Source: Amyloporia xantha (taxonomy: Eukaryota; Basidiomycota; Agaricomycetes; Polyporales; Adustoporiaceae). Taken from it: a stretch of 64,000 nucleotides of DNA. Location of the stretch: assembly GCA_036971615.1 (NCBI GenBank), contig JAYKKR010000013.1:124001-188000 (forward strand), given 5' to 3'. Made by a program: the position numbers and the translations under genes. The notes beneath the pieces were generated by a model, which was not told the DNA's origin, made no database searches, and was given only the letters and a program-made list of their open reading frames with translations. This document shows, piece by piece, positions 58,431 through 64,000 of this stretch (positions are counted from its first letter, which is position 1; the number at the start of each line of letters is the position of its first letter).

Positions 58431-59269
58431 ACACTGAGTACAAGTGATATCTGTCATGCACAGTGATACGTCAGCATCAGCTTTGAAAAGACAAGTAGAC
58501 TTACTTTGTATTGTCACTGTATGGCTATAGCCAGTACTTGTAAGTAAGACTATAGTTGGAGATGAAGAAAGAAGATACGCACTTATTGCCTTTCAGGTCA
58601 ACAGCGTCCAACCAGTCCTGTGAAGTGTTACTCCTCATGCCAGCCCAGAGATAGCTTAGATAGTATAAGTAAGGCAACAGACTAGATGAGCACCCAGAAG
58701 ATTAGAGAAAGAGATAAATAGACCAGAGGCAGCCAAAGTAGAAGTGACAGCAGGACAGCAAAGGCGAGAGTGAAGGAGTTAGAAGAGAAATGAGCGCAGT
58801 GACTGCTGTGGAAAGAAGACGTGGCAGATCATGTGAATGTCATGTGACCTTCCCAATAAGGAAGCGTGTCGGGGCACGCTTCCTTATATGGAAGGTCACA
58901 TGACCTTTAACCAGTGCATCATAACACGCTCATTCCTTACATTTAAAGCCTCTATTACCTCAATATTGCTCATTCTATCCCTGGATCTGGTCTTTTGTAT
59001 CAATTAGAATGTACAGAATACATATTCTAAGTGCTATACTGTGTCAATACCACCTTACCATTGCTCTTTTTCATAGTAACTATTTGTCCACTTGTATTCT
59101 CTATTATGAGAACAATTCTACTTTTAGATGTCTTAAGCACAGATTGCTGGTGGAGAAAAATTGTTCTGCCTTCATGCTGCTCATATTCTATGATATATTT
59201 GTTAGTAATAGTTTTCACTACTGGTAAAGTGAATGGCTTAGCATTCAATTGACAAACCACTACATTTGG
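57840..59269. other. AT-rich repeat-like segment, possible old element
   Basis: It opens with a cluster of cctagg/gactcag/cagagcactcag words (57840-58010). A (CA)n(GA)n microsatellite is at about 58379-58430 and a hairpin at 58841-58902. A minus-strand frame (59027-59269) is cut by the Gypsy LTR at 59270: it stays open back to the LTR edge without an ATG. Codon use and AT content differ from the neighbours. No transposase is recognisable. Confidence 0.4.
58841..58902. repeat. 28-bp-arm hairpin
   Basis: Arms 58841-58868 and 58875-58902 are complementary except for two bases, around a 6-nt loop. It contains catgtgacctt and aaggaagcgtg. Confidence 0.75.
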
Positions 59270-59463
59270 TGTGACGGGCTTTGCCCGTGGGTGGTCTCAG
59301 GAATCACCGAAATACACAGAACCGAGTGTATTGAAACTAGGCGTGCAAGTAGTGATAGAGTAAAAGACAAAAGACCCTTGTACAGAACGCGTCTCTTCTC
59401 CTACGCCGGCGCGGGAATTCCCGGAACGCTCGGCGTGACCCTCGACTGACCATATCCCTTACA
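59270..59463 (-). repeat. 3' LTR of the Gypsy element
   Basis: 194 bp, TGTAAGGG ... CCGTCACA on the element strand, with TG...CA ends. It is preceded on that strand by the purine tract CCAGGAGGGGAGGG. The partner LTR is outside the window. Confidence 0.7.
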
Positions 59464-59477
59464 CCCTCCCCTCCTGG
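59464..59477 (-). other. Polypurine tract of the Gypsy element
   Basis: CCAGGAGGGGAGGG on the element strand, directly before the 3' LTR. Confidence 0.7.
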
Positions 59478-59862
59478 AACGAACGGCGGGGTGCGAGTGA
59501 GTCTTGAACAGGCGGAACCATTAGGGTACGACAAACAAGACGAATACCCGGAGTGAGCCATATAGTTGGCGAGTCGGGGGTAGCGCAAAGCGGCGCCCTT
59601 TTCTCTTTCTTTTTTTTGAATGTGGACAAGGCGGGCGTGGCCGTTATCCACACAGTGTTGTATAGTACTTTTGTCGGCCGAGAATGTTCGTCGATAGCTG
59701 GGAATTAGCCAGCACCAGTCGGAAGAAAGTCGATAGCCGGCAATTAATTGGAAAACGAAATGAATAAAGTGGTAAGGATAAGAAAAAATGCATGCAAAAG
59801 ATGTCATTAATCGCAGCGGCAGGGCAGGCGGCCGCGAGTGTAGCGCCAGCATCCTCGCATTT

Positions 59863-61476
59863 TTAAGCCTGAATATCGTCAATACTACCGTCCTCCATGT
59901 CTGCGTCTTGGGCAGCAGGTGTCACCGTTATCGGTGTGGTCTCGGTACTGACGGGCCCATGATTCGCAAGCGCTGTATCATCGGCAGGTGCAGATGTGCA
60001 TGCCGATCGCCCAGCGGGAGCAGTGAGGCTACGCCCATCCTGGAGGTAGTGACGTGCCCAGCCCATGAGGACAGCGGATGCGATCTCCAGCGTGATCCCA
60101 CAAGCTGCACAATGCGCTGCCATGTTCGAGGAGTTCACCACAGCCGTGTCCACCGGGAACGGCTGTAGGTTCAACACGTTCTCGGGCACCCGTTCGAGGG
60201 AGAGCAACAGTTGTTCGTAGGCGCGAGTGTCGACAAATAAACCCGCGAGGGTCAGGAGGATGACTTCCTTGAACGCTGCCCGCGTCGAGTTCTCCGTCGG
60301 CGCAGCAATTTGTAGCATGTACTGACGCGCAACGACGTCGGATCCAATAGGTAGGTTACTGCCCGGCTCGCGGCGGACTCCTTTGATCCGTTGCTGAGGT
60401 ACTGCAGTCAGATACGCCAGCCAGGCATCTGCCGGAGCACTCCAGTGTGGCATCACACGCGACACTGCAGGCGTGACGGCGGTGCTGCCAGTGTGAGTAC
60501 TAGCGGTCGCTCTTGCGTCGACAACAGCGCCATGTTCCACTGGTGGACGGCCTCCGTTACCTGTCATTTTGGCTGTATCGTTGCGGCTCGGGTTGGCTGC
60601 CTTGAACCATTCGGGGACACGCCAGTGGCGGAGCAGATGGAGCTGCGTCACTGTGAGCTCCTTCCCAGCCTTTTTGTCTGCATTGGCCTCACTGGCCCAC
60701 TTCCGGCAGAGGAGTGTTGCTCTGCCACCAGGGATGCCAGGGACTAGAGCGTTTTCCATGGTGGCCACGAGAGGGCCGAGCGCTGCAGGGATCGGCTCCC
60801 GGCGGCGATGTTCGGGGAATGGGATGACTGTCCCATCGGGGGCTCTAGGACCTCCATGCTGCTGGCGGATGGTGGGCAATGGAGGCATTGGAACCATCGG
60901 CGGTACTATAGCAGCTGCCATACCTGGATATGGGTTTTGGGATGAGGCTTGGTTAGGCACCAGCACATCAGGGAGTCCAGCATAGGGCAGTGCATGCACT
61001 GCAGGCATGCGAGGGACAAAGGAGACAGCCCGGTGTGGGCGTGGTGCAATGCCTGTTCGTTGCGTGACTTCCGCTTCAAGTTCCGCAACTCGGGCATAGA
61101 TTGCAGCGAGCTCGGCGTCAGGGGGAATACCAGCACACTCATATTGAGCGTCCTTGTATCCCGCAAGGTACCCTTGAGAGCGGAAACTGCTTCCGATCGT
61201 GGTTGCCTGGTCACGGCGTGCTTCGTCATAGACACGGTTGTAGCCATCGTAGACCCGGATGTGTTCGACAAACTGGTCGCAGTGGTCACAGCCATAGGCG
61301 TGAATGACAATGTTGGCTTTTGCCATGTAGATAAATGGCCCTCGCATGACCCGTGGCTCTGGGCCAGGAGAACTGGGACGGGGCCGACCTTTGGTGGCAA
61401 TGCTATGTTTGCCTGGATTATTACGACTTCCCACCATCGGGTCGTCAATATCGGTAGTATGTGGAGCACTTGACAT
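59863..61476 (-). CDS. Extra ORF downstream of pol in the Gypsy element
   Basis: 537 residues in one exon from ATG at 61476. The N-terminal part has a CDHC pair and VYDGYNRVYDEARRDQA, then a short coiled coil (about residues 123-140). A proline-rich middle follows, then CRKWASEANADKK and a helical C-terminal region (DAWLAYLTAVPQQRIKGVRR, YMLQIAAPTEN, AAHCAACGITLEIAS, MGWARHYL). I see no protease, RT or envelope-type membrane segment. Its place between integrase and the 3' LTR is unusual, since Gag precedes Pol in most Gypsy elements. Similar proteins occur in Agaricomycetes as hypothetical proteins. It may be an accessory ORF or a Gag-like capsid protein in a rearranged order. Confidence 0.65.
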   Translation of the reverse strand: MSSAPHTTDIDDPMVGSRNNPGKHSIATKGRPRPSSPGPEPRVMRGPFIYMAKANIVIHAYGCDHCDQFVEHIRVYDGYNRVYDEARRDQATTIGSSFRSQGYLAGYKDAQYECAGIPPDAELAAIYARVAELEAEVTQRTGIAPRPHRAVSFVPRMPAVHALPYAGLPDVLVPNQASSQNPYPGMAAAIVPPMVPMPPLPTIRQQHGGPRAPDGTVIPFPEHRRREPIPAALGPLVATMENALVPGIPGGRATLLCRKWASEANADKKAGKELTVTQLHLLRHWRVPEWFKAANPSRNDTAKMTGNGGRPPVEHGAVVDARATASTHTGSTAVTPAVSRVMPHWSAPADAWLAYLTAVPQQRIKGVRREPGSNLPIGSDVVARQYMLQIAAPTENSTRAAFKEVILLTLAGLFVDTRAYEQLLLSLERVPENVLNLQPFPVDTAVVNSSNMAAHCAACGITLEIASAVLMGWARHYLQDGRSLTAPAGRSACTSAPADDTALANHGPVSTETTPITVTPAAQDADMEDGSIDDIQA

Positions 61477-61672
61477 GGTCGATGAGTGGCACGATGAATG
61501 TGAATCTCCGTGAGCAAAAGTTAATCTTGAAAACTCGAAGCAATCACAGATATGTGGAGAATTTTTACTCAGGGCCGTTGGCTATTTCCAGAGGTAGCTC
61601 AAGTCAGGGTTTCAACCCAAAGGATGGGGCTATATAGCACCGGCTACTACATGTGTAACCCGTAAGCCGTGC

Positions 61673-64000
61673 CTACCTCCGGCGAGAAGGCCTAGTGCGA
61701 GGTAGACGACGCCAGTCGGTCACGCCCTGTAACTCGAGATAACGGTCAAGAGCCTCGAGGTCCTTACAGTTACTGTAGGACTCCCAGAGCGTGTCACCAT
61801 CATCAAATCGGACCAGAAATTCAATTGTATTTCCCCTCCACTGGTGGGCCACAATTTCGTCCACAAGGAATTCCTCCTCGCCCCCATGTCCAAAATCATA
61901 GAAGGCTTTTGGATCACGGCCCGGGAATAGTTCCTCGTCGTTAGGTTCGTGCGGTCGCAGCAGAGAAACATGGAAAGTTGGATGGATCCGACGTTTCCTA
62001 AGCTCACTTGGCAGGTCAAGTGTATAGCTCGATTTAGCTGTGTCCGCCTTTGCGATTGCAAATGGTCCAATGAAGCGAGGTGTCAGCTTCTTTGCTCGTC
62101 CCTTCGGCAAGGATAGATTTTGTGTTGACAAGTAGACCATCTTCCCTACCGCAAATTTGGCTTCCTCAGGCAGCGTGTTTTCTGTACGGCGCCGTTGGTT
62201 TGCATGATGAGTCTGTAGGACCCGACTTGCAATTATTGCATCATGTGCAATTACCAGATTTTCGAGAGCCTTCTCTGCAAATGCCTTCACCCCTGGCATT
62301 GCTGGTTCACGAGCAAGTACCCGAGTCATGCGAGGCATGTGTCCACCATTCAGCTCAAATGGTGCAAATGTTGTAGACGCATTGATACTCGAGTTGATAG
62401 CGAACTCAACCATGGGGAGTTTCTCGACCCAGTCAGTCTGGTCAGGTTTGACTGTACTCCGCAGTATCTGCGAAACCGTTTGTATCGCACGTTCTGATAC
62501 TCCATCCGTCTGGGGATGAAATGCTGTCGACATAAGCAGCTTTGTTCCCATTAGACGATGCAGTTCATTCCAAAATTTGGAAGTGAACTTAGGGTCACGG
62601 TCCGATACAATTGAGTTGGGTAAGCCATGATGGCGTACCACTTCCCGCAAGTATAACCATGCAAGCTCAGATGCTTTGACTGTGGTCGTGATTGGTACTA
62701 GATGTACCATTGACGTGAAGCGGTCAATAACCACCCATAGATAGTCACAGTCCTGTGATAGTGGAAACGGACCCACAAAGTCCATTCCGATAGAACTCCA
62801 AGGACGGTCCGGGACAGGCATACTATGGAGCAGTCCAAGTGGCCTCTGGCGAGAAGACTTTGAAGTCTGGCAGATTCCACAGCTCGCACAGAAGCTTGCA
62901 ATCTGCTTACCCATGTCGGGCCACCAATACCAACGCCGAACATAGTCAGATGTTCGACGCATTCCCAGATGTCCAAGGGTTTGGTGTGCCTCATCGAGGA
63001 CTATCTCACTCAATAGTCTTCGTCGCAAGGATACTCGGGGAATACAGAGAACCTGGTTGTCGGCATTCTTACGATACCATATGAGTCCCTCGTTGACTGC
63101 GAATAGCTCGTGATCATGAGGTTCAGCCAGAACTTTTGAGAAGAAATGATCCTTCTCATACCCTGCCTTCACCTCCGCGCCGAAGTCAATGATCTGTTCG
63201 ACAATTTTATCCAAAGGTGGGCCCGAAATAGCTGATTCCAGAGCCATAGGGTCATCACCTGAGTCTGTAGGTTGGCGGTGAGCTGGCCTATGTGCCGCAA
63301 GTTCAGTAGCCTCCTGCACCCGCGGTTCGACTTGCTCGACAATCCGTTGTACACGGATCTCAGCCATACGATTATTTGACAGAGTCTCGCCCAACGGGTC
63401 GAGTCGCACATCCGCGGAAACAAAGTCTTGTGGCTCATGCAGCACATCTGCGCCCTCATCTGCGAAGTACCGCGAGAATGAATCAGCTACTCGGTTGGTA
63501 ACGCCTTGGACATATAGCACCTCGTAGTCGAACCTACTGAGGTATTCTATCCACCGCTCAAGGCGATGGGGGAGCTTACGTTTCTCCTGTAGGAAGGTAA
63601 GTGCACGGTGATCAGTCACTATTTTGAAGTGACGCCCAACCAGCTTATCTTCCCACTTCAGCAATGCTTCAAGCACGGCTAGGGCCTCCATCTCGAATGT
63701 ATAATACGCATGCTGTGCAGATGTAAACTTCTTCGACATGAAACCAGCTGGTCGGCAACGGTTCCACTCAGGGCCCTGGCCATAAACTGCGCCCACACCC
63801 GAAGTCGAGGCATCAGTAATCACCCAGATTGGCTCCGAGTTTGCTGGGTCAATTGGCCGCAAGATTGGTGTCTTGCAGGCAAGCACCTTGATGGCGTCCA
63901 GACACTTCTGGTGTAACGGACGCCAATGAAATGCTTGACCGTTTCGCATCATACCACTAAGTGGCGATGTGTAAGCCGAAACATCAGGCATAAAATGTGC
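61673..64000 (-). CDS. pol: Gypsy Pol, C-terminal part: RT end, RNase H, integrase, chromodomain
   Basis: The frame is open to the window edge; I count residues from the first visible Met (63991). Residues 1-50 are the end of the reverse transcriptase. RNase H follows (WVITDASTSG at 56-65, FEMEALAVLEAL, FKIVTDHRAL at 122-131). The integrase zinc-binding H-H-C-C region is at about 335-375 (HLGMRRT ... CASCGIC). The catalytic core has D404, D464 and E500 (DD35E spacing). A GPF-type motif (RFIGPFAIAKAD) lies near 640. The C-terminus is a chromodomain-like region (EEFLVDEIVAHQWRG ... FLVRFDDGDTLWESYSNC, about 706-745) that would target insertion to modified chromatin. No stop or frameshift seen. 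Confidence 0.92.
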   Translation of the reverse strand, partial: AHFMPDVSAYTSPLSGMMRNGQAFHWRPLHQKCLDAIKVLACKTPILRPIDPANSEPIWVITDASTSGVGAVYGQGPEWNRCRPAGFMSKKFTSAQHAYYTFEMEALAVLEALLKWEDKLVGRHFKIVTDHRALTFLQEKRKLPHRLERWIEYLSRFDYEVLYVQGVTNRVADSFSRYFADEGADVLHEPQDFVSADVRLDPLGETLSNNRMAEIRVQRIVEQVEPRVQEATELAAHRPAHRQPTDSGDDPMALESAISGPPLDKIVEQIIDFGAEVKAGYEKDHFFSKVLAEPHDHELFAVNEGLIWYRKNADNQVLCIPRVSLRRRLLSEIVLDEAHQTLGHLGMRRTSDYVRRWYWWPDMGKQIASFCASCGICQTSKSSRQRPLGLLHSMPVPDRPWSSIGMDFVGPFPLSQDCDYLWVVIDRFTSMVHLVPITTTVKASELAWLYLREVVRHHGLPNSIVSDRDPKFTSKFWNELHRLMGTKLLMSTAFHPQTDGVSERAIQTVSQILRSTVKPDQTDWVEKLPMVEFAINSSINASTTFAPFELNGGHMPRMTRVLAREPAMPGVKAFAEKALENLVIAHDAIIASRVLQTHHANQRRRTENTLPEEAKFAVGKMVYLSTQNLSLPKGRAKKLTPRFIGPFAIAKADTAKSSYTLDLPSELRKRRIHPTFHVSLLRPHEPNDEELFPGRDPKAFYDFGHGGEEEFLVDEIVAHQWRGNTIEFLVRFDDGDTLWESYSNCKDLEALDRYLELQGVTDWRRLPRTRPSRRR

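Larger units (their letters stand above)
59270..64000 (-). mobile_element. Ty3/Gypsy chromovirus, 5' part beyond the window
   Basis: Reading on the minus strand from the window edge: Pol (61673-64000, RNase H, integrase, chromodomain), an extra ORF (59863-61476), a polypurine tract (about 59464-59477) and a 194-bp 3' LTR (59270-59463). Gag, protease, most of RT and the 5' LTR lie outside, so the TSD cannot be tested. All visible frames are intact, which suggests a young copy. Confidence 0.85.

Overview
The window looks like a basidiomycete, most likely an Agaricomycete. Protein genes are cut by many canonical GT-AG introns of about 45-65 bp. Small paralogous families (F-box-like proteins, other unnamed genes) are duplicated locally. 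There is a KDZ transposase next to a TET/JBP dioxygenase, a pairing established for mushroom-forming fungi. I see no rRNA, tRNA or CRISPR. Gene models below were spliced by hand, so exon edges are inferences.

Left edge (1-6006): a minus-strand spliced gene that runs off the window, weak ORFs, a young 1,574-bp LTR element that encodes only Gag (2450-4023, TSD ATGCT), and a six-exon gene of an unnamed family (4087-5508).

Centre (about 6007-31560): a 25.5-kb composite DNA transposon. Its ends are inverted and carry arrays of an 86-bp repeat, and a 7-bp candidate TSD (cagttca) flanks it. Six genes lie inside: an unknown gene (orf248, minus), the KDZ transposase (plus), a TET/JBP 2-oxoglutarate dioxygenase (minus), a roughly 1,000-residue HMG-like protein (plus), a cysteine-cluster/coiled-coil protein (minus) and a Ser/Pro-repeat protein (plus). 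Two nearly identical 3.49-kb foldback-like elements, in opposite orientation and each with a 7-bp TSD, are nested in it. One sits in the left repeat array and the other splits orf248. The hexamer CGCCAT/ATGGCG saturates the composite element but not its surroundings. The KDZ and cargo genes have about ten one-base frame breaks, nearly all at homopolymers, while the dioxygenase frame is clean.

Right part (31568-59269): host-like DNA. It holds an inverted segmental duplication of a divergent gene pair (32834-35263 and 51030-54037), with a 538-bp hAT-type MITE in one arm. Between the arms lie an F-box fragment, a ten-exon MFS (DHA2-type) transporter (39468-42518), a tandem pair of F-box-like genes of which the second is a pseudogene, and a small beta-rich protein gene. 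A second small beta-rich gene lies beyond the right arm.

Right edge (59270-64000): the 3' part of a Ty3/Gypsy chromovirus on the minus strand, with 3' LTR, polypurine tract, a long extra ORF downstream of pol, and the RNase H-integrase-chromodomain part of Pol.
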